In this document: positions 24,255-32,738 of the stretch, piece after piece
Layout: each line of letters opens with the position of its first letter
Numbering within the stretch: the first letter of the stretch is position 1
Assembly (NCBI GenBank): GCA_027489175.1
Contig: JAIYAE010000036.1
Location: forward strand, 1 to 34,970
Direction: 5' to 3'
Length of the DNA stretch: 34,970 bases
Origin: Rhodobacter sp.
GTDB lineage: Bacteria > Pseudomonadota > Alphaproteobacteria > Rhodobacterales > Rhodobacteraceae
The notes under the pieces: generated by a model
Seen by the model: the letters and a program-made list of their open reading frames with translations, nothing else
Database searches by the model: none
Told to the model about the DNA's origin: nothing
Program-made: the position numbers and the translations under genes

Positions 24255-25271
24255 TTGGGCATCAGCGCGCTGACCCCCCCGCCAAACCGTTCTGTCGCCG
24301 AGGATATCGTGGAGACAGTCCTCGAATTTCCAGACAACCGATTGTTGATCGATCTGTGCGGCGAATTTGACCGCAACCTTGCGCAGATCGAACACCAGAT
24401 GGGGGTGCACATCCTTCGACGCGGCAACCGTCTGGCCGTGATTGGCGAGAAATCGGCCCGTGAACAGGCCGCGGCGGTGCTGCGGTCGCTTTACGCGCGG
24501 CTGGAATCCGGGCGCGGCGTGGCGGCGGGCGACATTGATGGCGCGCTACGCATGGGCCGCCCGGTGGGCGACGCCGATGGCGCGGAACAGATCGAACTTT
24601 TCTCCACCGGGATGGAGCTGCGCACCCGCAAGAAGCCGATCGAACCTCGGACCGAGGCGCAGAAAGCCTATGTCGCGAACCTGTTCGCGCATGAGCTGGG
24701 CTTTGGCATCGGGCCGGCGGGAACGGGGAAAACCTATCTGGCGGTGGCGGTTGGGGTGACGATGTTCATCTCGGGTGCGGTGGAAAAGATCATCCTGTCG
24801 CGCCCTGCGGTAGAAGCGGGCGAACGCCTTGGGTTCCTTCCCGGCGACATGAAGGAGAAGGTCGATCCCTACATGCAGCCGCTTTATGATGCGCTGAACG
24901 ATTTTCTGCCGTCGAAACAGGTGCAGAAACTGCTGGAGGAAAAGCGGATCGAGATCGCGCCCCTGGCCTTCATGCGCGGGCGGACGCTGTCGAACGCCTT
25001 TGTCGTGCTGGACGAGGCGCAAAACGCCACCGCGATGCAGATGAAGATGTTCCTGACCCGTCTTGGCGAAGGCAGCCGGATGGTGGTGACGGGCGACCGG
25101 ACCCAGATCGACCTGCCGCGCGGCGTGCCCTCGGGCTTGGCCGAGGCGGAGAGAATCTTGCAAGGGGTCAAGGGCGTCAGCTTCAATTACTTCACGGCCA
25201 AGGACGTGGTGCGTCACCCCTTGGTCGCGCGGATCATCGGCGCTTACGAAAAAGACGAAAGCACCAGCTGA
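24255..25271 (+). CDS. phoH: PhoH-family ATPase
   Basis: Cytoplasmic P-loop protein of 338 residues, usually linked to RNA metabolism and ribosome maturation because of its tight association with ybeY. Walker A is GPAGTGKT at residues 153-160 and Walker B is FVVLDEAQN. An N-terminal KH-like segment (about residues 20-85, DLCGEFDRNLAQIEHQMGV) precedes the ATPase. The start is a TTG at 24255-24257: AGGAG lies seven bases upstream, whereas the in-frame GTG at 24228 has no such site. It lies between miaB and ybeY, as in many proteobacteria. Confidence 0.9.
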   Translation: MGISALTPPPNRSVAEDIVETVLEFPDNRLLIDLCGEFDRNLAQIEHQMGVHILRRGNRLAVIGEKSAREQAAAVLRSLYARLESGRGVAAGDIDGALRMGRPVGDADGAEQIELFSTGMELRTRKKPIEPRTEAQKAYVANLFAHELGFGIGPAGTGKTYLAVAVGVTMFISGAVEKIILSRPAVEAGERLGFLPGDMKEKVDPYMQPLYDALNDFLPSKQVQKLLEEKRIEIAPLAFMRGRTLSNAFVVLDEAQNATAMQMKMFLTRLGEGSRMVVTGDRTQIDLPRGVPSGLAEAERILQGVKGVSFNYFTAKDVVRHPLVARIIGAYEKDESTS

Positions 25272-25329
25272 GGCGACGGTTGCCGGGCCGGGTTACTGGC
25301 GGAGCGGCGTTCCGCCGCAAGCCATTTAC

Positions 25330-25545
25330 CTTTGCATCGCGCCAGGAAGCGCGATGCAAAGCCGGGCGAGGGGCCAGCCCCTCGCGCTCCCCGTAGTATT
25401 CAAAAAAGAGCAAAGACCTTTCACATTTGCCCAAATATCCCACGGGGGTGCGGGGGTGTGAAACCCCCGCTTGCCCGAGCCGGTTGGCGCGGCCCCTGGG
25501 CCGCGACAGAGGCGAGCCAAAAGGTCTTCGCGCGGAACGCGCTCC
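25330..25545. repeat. Cluster of GC hairpins in the phoH-ybeY gap
   Basis: The 331-base gap 25272-25602 has no gene but holds at least four perfect hairpins: a 13-bp stem 25330-25342/25349-25361 (core TTTGCATCGCGC), a 9-bp stem 25366-25374/25377-25385 (GCGAGGGGC), an 8-bp stem 25450-25457/25463-25470 (GCGGGGGT) and an 8-bp stem 25488-25495/25498-25505 (CGCGGCCC). An outer inverted pair AAGACCTTT (25413-25421) and AAAGGTCTT (25520-25528) encloses the last two. The density suggests a REP-like composite repeat inserted in an otherwise compact gene series. Confidence 0.55.
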
Positions 25546-25602
25546 TTCAGATCACCGGCGGGCGGGGTTGAGCGGCTGGGGTTCCCGCGCTAAGGCGGGC
25601 GG

Positions 25603-26106
25603 ATGGACGATCTGGTTGACACCATCATTGAAGACCCGCGCTGGGAGGACTTCGGCCTTGCAGCGCTGGCCGAGCCTGCGGCGCGGGCGGCGCTGGGGGC
25701 TCTCGGGCTGCCGCCTGCGGGGTTTTCGCTGGCGCTGATGGGCTGCGATGATGCGCGAATCGCGGTCCTGAACGCGGACTTTCGCGGCAAGCCGCAGCCG
25801 ACCAACGTCCTCAGCTGGCCCTCGGAGGAACGCGGGGCCGAGGTGATCGGTGCCGCCCCCGACCTGCCGGAGCCGGGGCCGGAAGACGACCCCGCCTTTC
25901 TCGGTGACATTGCCATCGCCTGGGAAACCTGCGCAGCCGAGGCCCGCGCGCAAAGCAAGACCATGGCGGACCATGTCACCCATTTGGTGGTCCATGCCGT
26001 GTTGCATCTCTTGGGCTATGACCACATCGAAGCGGAGGATGCCGCCGTGATGGAGGCGCTGGAGGTGCGGATACTTGCCAGCCTTGGGGTTTCTGACCCA
26101 TACTAG
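25603..26106 (+). CDS. ybeY: Endoribonuclease YbeY (16S rRNA maturation)
   Basis: Zinc-dependent single-strand endoribonuclease that takes part in 16S rRNA 3'-end maturation and ribosome quality control. 167 residues. The HxxxHxxxxxH zinc motif is present with His131, His135 and His141 (VVHAVLHLLGYDHIE), and the upstream motif PTNVLSWPSEE is typical. Start at ATG 25603. It follows phoH after a hairpin-rich gap and is 41 bases from corC. Confidence 0.95.
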   Translation: MDDLVDTIIEDPRWEDFGLAALAEPAARAALGALGLPPAGFSLALMGCDDARIAVLNADFRGKPQPTNVLSWPSEERGAEVIGAAPDLPEPGPEDDPAFLGDIAIAWETCAAEARAQSKTMADHVTHLVVHAVLHLLGYDHIEAEDAAVMEALEVRILASLGVSDPY

Positions 26107-26147
26107 GCGCGCACCCGCAGGACGGGTGTTTTCAGGACAAAGGACCC

Positions 26148-27065
26148 ATGGGCAGTAGCATCGACGGGTCAGCTGCGGCGCAAGGCGCGCCAGACGGCTT
26201 GACCGAAGACCCCGCCCCGGAGACCGCCCAGCGCGGGTTTTTCGGCAGATTGCTTTCGGCGTTCACCGCCTCATCCGACCCTTCTTCCTCTGCGGCGTCC
26301 GAGGCCGCTGGCGCAGATGCTGCCGGGCAAGGCACCGCCGGTCTGGCAGCCCCCGGCCTTGGCGCCTTGCGCCGGATGCGGGTGGATGATGTGGCCATGC
26401 CCAAGGCGGAAATCATCGCGGTGCCGCTGGACATCGGCAAGGATGAGCTGGTCGAGGTCTTCCGCGAACATGGGTTCAGCCGGGTGCCGGTCTACAAGGG
26501 CACGCTCGACCATCCGCAGGGGCTTGTGTTGCTCAAGGACCTTGCCCTGCAGCACGGCTTCGGCGCCAGCGGGCGGTTCAGCCTGAAGCGGCTGTTGCGG
26601 CCGATTCTTTATGCTCCACCTTCCATGCCGACGGGCGTTCTTTTGCAGAAGATGCAGAAGGAACGGGTGCATATGGCGCTGGTGATTGACGAATATGGCG
26701 GGGTCGACGGGCTGGTCACGATCGAGGACCTGATCGAGACGGTGATCGGTGAGATCGAGGATGAGCATGACGAAGACGAAGGTGCCCTCTGGAAGGAAGA
26801 AAAGCCGGGCGTGATCCTGGCGCAGTCCACCGCCCCCCTGGAAGAGATTGAGGCCGCGCTTGGCATTGCCCTGCGGACCGACGAAGAGGATGAAGAGATC
26901 GACACACTGGGCGGTCTGGTCTTCCTGCGCTGCGGCCGGGTGCCCGCGCGGGGCGAAGTTGTGGACCACGAAAGCGGCGTCCAGTTCGAGATCGTCGATG
27001 CCGACCCGCGCCGGATCAAGCGGCTTCGGGTGCGGCTGCCGGCAGCCCAAAGCGGCGCTGCCTGA
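26148..27065 (+). CDS. corC: Hemolysin/CorC family CBS-domain protein
   Basis: Soluble protein of 305 residues with two CBS domains (about residues 80-205) and a C-terminal CorC_HlyC transporter-associated domain (about 215-300). It lacks the DUF21 membrane domain of the longer relatives. Motifs seen: DVAMPKAEIIAV, SRVPVYKGTLDHPQG, ALVIDEYGGVDGLVTIEDL and the acidic ETVIGEIEDEHDE. The first 75 residues are low-complexity Ala/Ser/Pro. An AAAGGA site precedes ATG 26148. It sits between ybeY and lnt, the usual place of ybeX/corC. Proposed roles are divalent cation efflux and ribosome-linked functions; which applies here is unknown. Confidence 0.92.
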   Translation: MGSSIDGSAAAQGAPDGLTEDPAPETAQRGFFGRLLSAFTASSDPSSSAASEAAGADAAGQGTAGLAAPGLGALRRMRVDDVAMPKAEIIAVPLDIGKDELVEVFREHGFSRVPVYKGTLDHPQGLVLLKDLALQHGFGASGRFSLKRLLRPILYAPPSMPTGVLLQKMQKERVHMALVIDEYGGVDGLVTIEDLIETVIGEIEDEHDEDEGALWKEEKPGVILAQSTAPLEEIEAALGIALRTDEEDEEIDTLGGLVFLRCGRVPARGEVVDHESGVQFEIVDADPRRIKRLRVRLPAAQSGAA

Positions 27066-27068
27066 CGC

Positions 27069-28556
27069 ATGTCCCTTGCCCGGTTGCCCCTTTGGTTGAC
27101 CCCGCGACGCCGGGTGGCAACGGCCTTTGCGCTGGGGCTGGTGATCGCCCTGGGGCAGGCGCCCTGGGGGCTGGTGGTCTGCACGGTGGCCGGGCTGGCC
27201 GGGTTGATCTGGCTGATTGCGGCGGCTGAAGGGCCAAGGCCCGGCTTCTGGCTGGGGCTGGCGGCGGGGACAGGGTATTTCGCCCTGGCTTTGTCCTGGA
27301 TCGTCGAGCCGTTTCTGATCGACATTGCCCGGCACGGCTGGATGGCACCTTTCGCGGTGGTGTTCCTGTCGGCAGGTCTGGCACTTTTCTGGGCGGTTGC
27401 GGCGGCCATCGCCGTCCGGATGCCCAACGCCGCGCTGGGGTTCGTGGTCGCCTTCACCGCGACCGAAGCCCTGCGCGGGGTGATCCTGACCGGCTTTCCC
27501 TGGGCGATGGTCGGCCATGTCTGGATTGGCCAGCCCGCCGATCAGCTGGCGGCGGTCCTTGGCGCGTCTGGCCTGACGCTGGTCACGCTGCTGGCAGCGG
27601 CCTTGCCGGTCATGGCGCGGTGGCGAGGCGCGGCGCTGGCGGTTGTCCTGTTGGCAGCAGTGTCGGGCTTTGGCGCATGGCGGCTGTCCGCGCCCCTGCC
27701 CGAGAGCCGGACCGAGACGCTGCGGCTGGTCCAGCCAAACGCGGCCCAGTCGGTGAAATGGGATCAGGCGCTGGCGGATGAACACCTGCATCGCCTGCTG
27801 GACCTGACCGCACAAGGCGACGTGGCCGACCTGACAATCTGGCCCGAAACCGCCGTGCCCTTCATGCTGGAATATGCGCCCTCGGTCGCGGGAATGGTAA
27901 CCGAAGCCAGCGAGGGCCGCCCTGTCGCCATGGGCATCCAGCGCGAGGAGGACGGGCGGTTCTACAACAGCCTGCGCGTGCTGGAAGGGATGGGCGAGGA
28001 GCTTGCCCGCTATGACAAGCACCACCTGGTGCCCTTTGGCGAATACATTCCTTTCGGTGATCTGGCCTATCGCTGGTTCGGGATCACGGCTTTCGCCTCA
28101 CAGGCGGGCAGCACCTATTCGGCGGGGTCGGGGCCGGTTGTCCTTGACCTTGGCCCTTTCGGGAAGGTGCTACCGCTGATCTGCTATGAGGCGGTTTTCC
28201 CGCGAGATGTGAACAACGCGCCAGATCGCGCCGACTGGATGCTGCAGGTCACGAATGACGCCTGGTTCGGCATCCACACCGGGCCGTTCCAGCATTTCGC
28301 CCAAGCGCGGCTGCGCGCGGTCGAACAGGGGCTGCCCTTGGTCCGCGTGGCCAATACCGGCGTGACAGCGGTGATCGACGCGCGCGGCCGGGTGCTAGAT
28401 ACACTGCCCTTCGGCACGATGGGCGTCCTTGATACCACGATCCCCGGCGCCTTGCCGCCAACGACCTATGCCCGTTTTGGCGATGGGCCGGTGCTGCTGT
28501 TGCTGGCAGGCCTCGCCCTGGCAGCGATGCGCCGCCGCCGCACCACTGGGCATTGA
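27069..28556 (+). CDS. lnt: Apolipoprotein N-acyltransferase
   Basis: Inner-membrane enzyme that adds the third acyl chain to the N-terminal cysteine of lipoproteins. 495 residues. The N-terminal half has about seven membrane segments. The periplasmic nitrilase-like domain carries the Glu-Lys-Cys triad at Glu260 (TIWPETAVPF), Lys317 (YDKHHLVPFGEY) and Cys372 (LICYEAVFP). It starts three bases after the corC stop, so the two are probably cotranscribed and coupled. The -35 of the possible metK promoter overlaps its stop codon. Confidence 0.95.
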   Translation: MSLARLPLWLTPRRRVATAFALGLVIALGQAPWGLVVCTVAGLAGLIWLIAAAEGPRPGFWLGLAAGTGYFALALSWIVEPFLIDIARHGWMAPFAVVFLSAGLALFWAVAAAIAVRMPNAALGFVVAFTATEALRGVILTGFPWAMVGHVWIGQPADQLAAVLGASGLTLVTLLAAALPVMARWRGAALAVVLLAAVSGFGAWRLSAPLPESRTETLRLVQPNAAQSVKWDQALADEHLHRLLDLTAQGDVADLTIWPETAVPFMLEYAPSVAGMVTEASEGRPVAMGIQREEDGRFYNSLRVLEGMGEELARYDKHHLVPFGEYIPFGDLAYRWFGITAFASQAGSTYSAGSGPVVLDLGPFGKVLPLICYEAVFPRDVNNAPDRADWMLQVTNDAWFGIHTGPFQHFAQARLRAVEQGLPLVRVANTGVTAVIDARGRVLDTLPFGTMGVLDTTIPGALPPTTYARFGDGPVLLLLAGLALAAMRRRRTTGH

Positions 28557-28581
28557 CGCTTACATCGCTGCCGATTACGGG
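28553..28581 (+). promoter_or_regulatory. Possible metK promoter
   Basis: TTGACG (28553-28558), overlapping the lnt stop, is followed after 17 bases by TACGGG (28576-28581). The -10 is weak, but the expected start of transcription, about 28588-28590, falls exactly before the first base of the riboswitch stem at 28591, which supports it. Confidence 0.4.
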
Positions 28582-28590
28582 GGGCATTGA

Positions 28591-28637
28591 CCCCTCACAA
28601 CGGCTTCCTGGCGTGGCGGGGATGAACCAACGGAGCA
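28591..28637 (+). ncRNA. SAM/SAH riboswitch upstream of metK
   Basis: The leader contains TCACAACGGCTTCCTGGCGT and, further on, ACGGAGCA, which match the aptamer of the SAM/SAH riboswitch class as I remember it (described from Rhodobacterales metK leaders). The P1 stem can be drawn as CCCC-T-CAC (28591-28598) with GTG-G-(C)-GGGG (28613-28621) and one bulged C. The GGCTTCC loop can pair with the GGAGC at 28632-28636 as a pseudoknot. That second strand is the metK Shine-Dalgarno sequence, so ligand binding should hide the ribosome binding site and lower MetK synthesis. Class identity is from motif match plus position; ligand binding is not tested here. Confidence 0.9.
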
Positions 28638-28646
28638 CTTCCCCAC

Positions 28647-29825
28647 ATGAACACCTCGACTGGCCGCAAAGATTACGTCTTCACGTCCGAGTCCGTCTCG
28701 GAAGGTCACCCCGACAAGGTCTGTGACCGCATCTCGGATGCCGTCCTGGATGCCTTCCTGCGGGAAGAGCCGAACGCCCGCGTCGCCTGCGAAACCTTTG
28801 CCACCACGAACCGGGTGGTTGTGGGCGGCGAAGTGGGCCTGTCCTCGAAAGAGGCGACCCATGGCATGATGTCCCGGATCGACGGCATTGTCCGCGATTG
28901 CGTGCGCGACATCGGCTATGAGCAGAAGAAATTCCACTGGGAAAAGATCAAGATCAGCAACTACCTGCACGAGCAGTCGGCCCATATCGCGCAAGGCGTG
29001 GACCGGGATGGCGCTGGTGACCAGGGGATCATGTTCGGCTATGCCACGCTGGAGACGCCGGAATACATGCCCGCGCCGATCCAGTACGCCCACGCCATCC
29101 TGCGCCGCCTGACCGAAGCGCGGAAATCGGGCGCTGAACCCACGCTGGGGCCGGATGCTAAAAGCCAGCTGACCTTGCGCTATGCGGGTGGCAAGCCGGT
29201 TGAGGTGACCTCGATCGTGCTGTCGACGCAGCACACGTCAAAGCGCCAGACCTCGAAGGTTATCCGCAAGATCGTGGAGCCCTATATCCGCGAGGTCCTG
29301 CCCGAAGGCTGGATCACCCGGAAGACCGAATGGCATGTGAACCCGACGGGGACGTTCGTCATCGGCGGGCCGGACGGCGACGCGGGCCTGACGGGGCGCA
29401 AGATCATTGTCGATACCTATGGTGGGGCCGCCCCGCATGGCGGCGGCGCGTTTTCCGGCAAGGACCCGACCAAGGTTGACCGTTCGGCCGCCTACGCCGC
29501 GCGCTATCTGGCCAAGAACGTGGTGGCCGCAGGGCTGGCAGATCGCTGCACGCTGCAGGTGAGCTATGCGATCGGCGTGGCCAAGCCCTTGTCGATCTAT
29601 GTCGACACCCACGGCACCGGCAAGGTGCCAGAGGCGGTGATAGAACGCGCCGTGGCCGAAGTGATGGACCTGACCCCGCGCGGCATCCGCACGCATCTGG
29701 ACCTGAACCGCCCGATCTACGCCCGCACCAGCGCCTACGGCCACTTTGGCCGCGCGCCGGACGCGGATGGCGGTTTCTCGTGGGAACGCACGGACTTGGT
29801 TGAGGCGCTGAAAAAGGCGGTCTGA
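28647..29825 (+). CDS. metK: S-adenosylmethionine synthetase
   Basis: Makes S-adenosylmethionine from methionine and ATP. 392 residues, normal length. Signature motifs are present: [19 protein letters not shown] near the N-terminus, [12 protein letters not shown], the P-loop-like [19 protein letters not shown], and the conserved [18 protein letters not shown] region. ATG 28647 follows GGAG by eleven bases; that GGAG is part of the riboswitch pseudoknot, so translation is expected to fall when SAM is plentiful. A strong intrinsic terminator lies about 100 bases after the stop. Confidence 0.97.
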   Translation: MNTSTGRKDYVFTSESVSEGHPDKVCDRISDAVLDAFLREEPNARVACETFATTNRVVVGGEVGLSSKEATHGMMSRIDGIVRDCVRDIGYEQKKFHWEKIKISNYLHEQSAHIAQGVDRDGAGDQGIMFGYATLETPEYMPAPIQYAHAILRRLTEARKSGAEPTLGPDAKSQLTLRYAGGKPVEVTSIVLSTQHTSKRQTSKVIRKIVEPYIREVLPEGWITRKTEWHVNPTGTFVIGGPDGDAGLTGRKIIVDTYGGAAPHGGGAFSGKDPTKVDRSAAYAARYLAKNVVAAGLADRCTLQVSYAIGVAKPLSIYVDTHGTGKVPEAVIERAVAEVMDLTPRGIRTHLDLNRPIYARTSAYGHFGRAPDADGGFSWERTDLVEALKKAV

Positions 29826-29927
29826 CCCTGCGCGTGGGGCGGCCTTGGGGGCATCGAGCCCCCGCAGCCGCGTCGCCAGTTCCGGCTCCGGTCGGCGCTT
29901 GACCCCAAGGTCGGGCTCTGTTTGAAG

Positions 29928-29952
29928 GCCCCGGAGCAATCCGGGGCTTTTT
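29928..29952 (+). terminator. Intrinsic terminator after metK, abutting the trmB start
   Basis: GCCCCGGA (29928-29935), loop GCAA, TCCGGGGC (29940-29947), then TTTTT (29948-29952). This is a textbook rho-independent terminator. It ends two bases before the trmB ATG at 29955, and its right arm holds the only purine-rich stretch (GGGG) that could act as the trmB ribosome binding site. Confidence 0.88.
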
Positions 29953-29954
29953 AC

Positions 29955-30641
29955 ATGACCGAGGCAGGCGAACGCCGCAACTTCTATGGCCGGATCCGGG
30001 GCAAGACCCTGCGGGCCAGCCAGAAGGATTACCTGGCCGAAGATCTGGGGCCCCTGACCCTGCGCGGTGTGACGCGGGAGGACAACCCGGCGCGGTCGCC
30101 ACTGGACCTCGGGTTCGTCAAAGGGCCGCTCTGGCTGGAGGTTGGCTTTGGCGGCGGTGAGCATCTGGTGCATATGGCGGCCGCGAACCCGGGCGTGACG
30201 ATCATCGGGGCCGAGCCGTTCGTGAACGGCATCGCGATGCTTCTGGGCAAGATCCGGGGGGCGGGGGTGACGAACCTATGGCTGCATCCCGGCGACGTGC
30301 GCGACCTCTTCGACGTCCTTCCTGACCAGTCCTTGACCAAGGTCTTTCTAAACTATCCCGACCCCTGGCCCAAGGCCCGCCACCACCGCCGCCGCTTTGT
30401 GACGCCGGAATACCTGACCCCCCTGGCCCGCAAGATGGCACCGGGGGCCGAGTTCCGGGTGGCGACCGACATCCCCGACTATGTCCGCCAGACGCTGGAG
30501 GAAGTGCCCCCCGCGGGATTTGATCTGGTGGGGCAGGCGGGGTTGGGTGGGGCCTGGGGCGACTGGCTGTCCACCCGCTATGAGCAGAAGGCCCTGCGCG
30601 AAGGGCGCGCGCCGCATTACCTGACCTTCCGCAGGCGCTGA
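29955..30641 (+). CDS. trmB: tRNA (guanine-N7-)-methyltransferase
   Basis: Methylates G46 in the variable loop of tRNAs, using SAM made by the MetK encoded just upstream. 228 residues. Seen: the N-terminal RRNFYGRIRGK, the SAM-binding loop LEVGFGGGEHL, AEPFVNGIAML, and the family signature NYPDPWPKARHHRRRF. ATG 29955 gives the standard N-terminus. An in-frame TTG at 29922 was rejected because it would read through the terminator stem. The start directly follows the metK terminator, so the gene depends on read-through or on a transcript that begins at or inside the hairpin. Confidence 0.94.
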   Translation: MTEAGERRNFYGRIRGKTLRASQKDYLAEDLGPLTLRGVTREDNPARSPLDLGFVKGPLWLEVGFGGGEHLVHMAAANPGVTIIGAEPFVNGIAMLLGKIRGAGVTNLWLHPGDVRDLFDVLPDQSLTKVFLNYPDPWPKARHHRRRFVTPEYLTPLARKMAPGAEFRVATDIPDYVRQTLEEVPPAGFDLVGQAGLGGAWGDWLSTRYEQKALREGRAPHYLTFRRR

Positions 30642-30770
30642 GTTGGCTTGCTCTTTTGAAAAATACTCCCCCCGGAGGGTTCCGCAGTTGCCGCCGGCGC
30701 TGGTGGAGCAGGTGATGGACCACGCTTGAAGCTTGCGCTATCAGGCGGCGGCAAGGTGAGGGAGAGACTG

Positions 30771-32117
30771 ATGTCCGGCCATGGTGACGCGCAACCGATG
30801 AAATCCCGGAAATCCGGGCCGCTGCAGGGCGTGGCCGAGGTGCCGGGCGACAAGTCGATTTCGCACCGGTCCTTGATCTTTGGCGCGATGGCGGTGGGCG
30901 AGACGCGGATCACCGGCCTTTTGGAGGGCCAGGACGTGCTGGACACCGCCAAGGCGATGCGGGCCTTCGGTGCGACGGTTACGCGGCTGGGTGAAGGGGC
31001 CTGGACGGTGAACGGCGTGGGGGTCGGCGGGTTTTCGGAGCCTGCGGATGTGATCGACTGCGGCAACTCTGGCACTGGTGTGCGGCTGATCATGGGCACG
31101 ATGGCGACGACGCCGATCACGGCGACCTTCACCGGCGATGCCAGCTTGAGGAAACGGCCGATGGGGCGGGTGACCGATCCGCTCAGCCTGTTCGGCACCC
31201 AGGCCTACGGGCGCAAGGGTGGGCGCTTGCCGATGACGGTGGTGGGTGCTGCGAACCCGGTGCCGGTGCGCTATGCGTTGCCGGTGGCCAGTGCGCAGGT
31301 CAAGTCGGCGGTGCTGCTGGCGGGGCTGAACGCTCCGGGTGAGACGGTGGTGATTGAACGCGAACCGACGCGGGATCATTCCGAACGGATGCTTCTGGGC
31401 TTTGGCGCGAAGCTTCATGTTGAGAAGACCAGTGAGGGCCATGTCATCACCCTGACTGGCCAGCCGGAGTTGCGGCCACAAGTGGTGGCCGTGCCGCGCG
31501 ACCCCTCAAGCGCGGCCTTTCCGGTCTGTGCGGCGCTGATCGTTGAAGGGTCCGATATCCTCGTGCCCGGCGTCTCCCAGAACCTGACCCGCAACGGGCT
31601 TTACCTGACCCTCGTTGAGATGGGGGCGGAGATCGACTTCCAGAACCCGCGCGAGGAGGGGGGCGAGCCGGTGGCGGACCTGCGCGTCCGGTTCAGCGGC
31701 GCCATGAAGGGGATCGAGGTGCCGCCGGAACGCGCGCCGTCGATGATCGATGAATATCCTATCCTGTCGGTCGTCGCGTCCTTTGCCACCGGCAAGACCG
31801 TGATGCGCGGCGTCAAGGAATTACGGGTCAAGGAAAGCGACCGGATCGATGCGATGGCCCGGGGCCTTGAGGCATGCGGCGTGCGGGTCGAGGAGGATGA
31901 GGATACCCTGATCGTCCACGGCATGGGGCCGGGCGGCGTGCCGGGGGGGGCCACCTGTGCCACCCATATCGACCACCGCATTGCGATGAGCTTTCTGGTC
32001 TGCGGCCTTGCGGCGAAGGCCCCGGTCGCGGTTGATGATGGGTCACCAATCCAGACATCCTTCCCGGTCTTTGAAGGGCTGATGCAGGGGCTTGGGGCAC
32101 TGATCGAGCGGGGCTGA
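30771..32117 (+). CDS. aroA: 3-phosphoshikimate 1-carboxyvinyltransferase (EPSP synthase), class II-like
   Basis: Sixth step of the shikimate pathway: joins shikimate-3-phosphate and phosphoenolpyruvate. 448 residues. Motifs: [11 protein letters not shown] (Lys28), [48 protein letters not shown] and KESDRID. These are closest, from memory, to the class II enzymes such as that of Agrobacterium CP4. In the loop [14 protein letters not shown] the residue equivalent to CP4 Ala100 is Gly101. ATG 30771 was chosen over a frame start at 30726 because GGGAGAG precedes it. It is 129 bases downstream of trmB. Confidence 0.95.
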   Translation: MSGHGDAQPMKSRKSGPLQGVAEVPGDKSISHRSLIFGAMAVGETRITGLLEGQDVLDTAKAMRAFGATVTRLGEGAWTVNGVGVGGFSEPADVIDCGNSGTGVRLIMGTMATTPITATFTGDASLRKRPMGRVTDPLSLFGTQAYGRKGGRLPMTVVGAANPVPVRYALPVASAQVKSAVLLAGLNAPGETVVIEREPTRDHSERMLLGFGAKLHVEKTSEGHVITLTGQPELRPQVVAVPRDPSSAAFPVCAALIVEGSDILVPGVSQNLTRNGLYLTLVEMGAEIDFQNPREEGGEPVADLRVRFSGAMKGIEVPPERAPSMIDEYPILSVVASFATGKTVMRGVKELRVKESDRIDAMARGLEACGVRVEEDEDTLIVHGMGPGGVPGGATCATHIDHRIAMSFLVCGLAAKAPVAVDDGSPIQTSFPVFEGLMQGLGALIERG

Positions 32118-32121
32118 CCAA

Positions 32122-32144
32122 CTGTCCCTGCCCGGGACAGGGAC
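32122..32144 (+). repeat. 18-base palindromic repeat, copy 2, after aroA
   Basis: CTGTCCCTGCCCGGGACA (32122-32139) is identical to the minus-strand sequence at 15158-15175. It can fold either as CTGTCCC/GGGACAG or, slightly shifted, as GTCCCTG (32124-32130) with CAGGGAC (32138-32144). It lies in the gap between convergent genes, where a bidirectional terminator would be expected, but no T-tract follows. Confidence 0.55.
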
Positions 32145-32242
32145 CGGACGCCTTTCGGATCAAAGGTTTGCGATCCCCGTTCGCAATTCGTTAACCGATA
32201 CGGGGCAGGCTTTTGCCTTGCACCGTACGGGTGGGGTTGGGA

Positions 32243-32719
32243 TCAGTAGTCCATCCCTGCCGCATCGCCGGCGCAGCGGCCAAGCGCGTTGGCGGCCCAG
32301 TCCAGCAACATCGCCTCACGAAACTCGCCGTTCTGGCGCAGCCAGGTGGTCTGAAGGTGGTAGGCCTCCCGCTCCAGCTCGCCCTCGCAACTGACGCGGG
32401 TATGCTCCCCTGCCCGGAACTGCGCGGCGTGGACCAGTTCGTGTAACAGATAGCTGCGGCCCAGCGTGGTATCGGTGTCCAGATCCTGGGCCAGCAGGAT
32501 CTGCCCGGTTGCAGGCACAAAGGCCCCAACCTGCGAGCGTAGCGCCGGTGCGGTTTCCAAAAGGTCGGACCGGTTGATCAACGGGCAATCGACGGGAACG
32601 GGATAGCCGGCTTGGGTTTCGATGAAGGCCAGAAGGTCGCCCATGCCGGCGCAGGACCCGGCCAATGCGGGCGGGGCAAGGGAAAGCGACAGGGCAAGGG
32701 CCGCGGCGGATCGTTTCAT
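32243..32719 (-). CDS. Exported HExxH protein of unknown function (DUF6647-like)
   Basis: Small protein of 158 residues with a Sec signal peptide (MKRSAAALALSLSLAPPALA, cleavage near residue 20). The mature part contains LLHELVHAAQ, an HExxH metal motif with His93, Glu94 and His97. A glutamate-rich CEGELEREAY about 17-25 residues later could give the third ligand of a gluzincin-type site. Three of the cysteines (23, 45 and 111) could form disulfides. ATG 32717-32719 was chosen because it gives a standard signal peptide; a GTG at 32740 is possible and neither has a good ribosome binding site. A periplasmic peptidase-like role is inference; the family name is from memory. Confidence 0.75.
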   Translation of the reverse strand: MKRSAAALALSLSLAPPALAGSCAGMGDLLAFIETQAGYPVPVDCPLINRSDLLETAPALRSQVGAFVPATGQILLAQDLDTDTTLGRSYLLHELVHAAQFRAGEHTRVSCEGELEREAYHLQTTWLRQNGEFREAMLLDWAANALGRCAGDAAGMDY

Positions 32720-32738
32720 GCCCACAAGGATGAACGTC

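Noticed and set aside
25330..25545. Hairpin cluster as a CRISPR-like or attC array
   Set aside because: The hairpins differ in sequence and spacing, and no cas or integrase gene is nearby.
26271..28025. 584-residue minus-strand open frame across corC and lnt
   Set aside because: Gln/Arg/His-rich antisense translation with no family features; both plus-strand genes are complete and recognisable.
29922..29954. TTG start for trmB
   Set aside because: It would put the metK terminator stem inside the coding region; ATG 29955 gives the conserved N-terminus.
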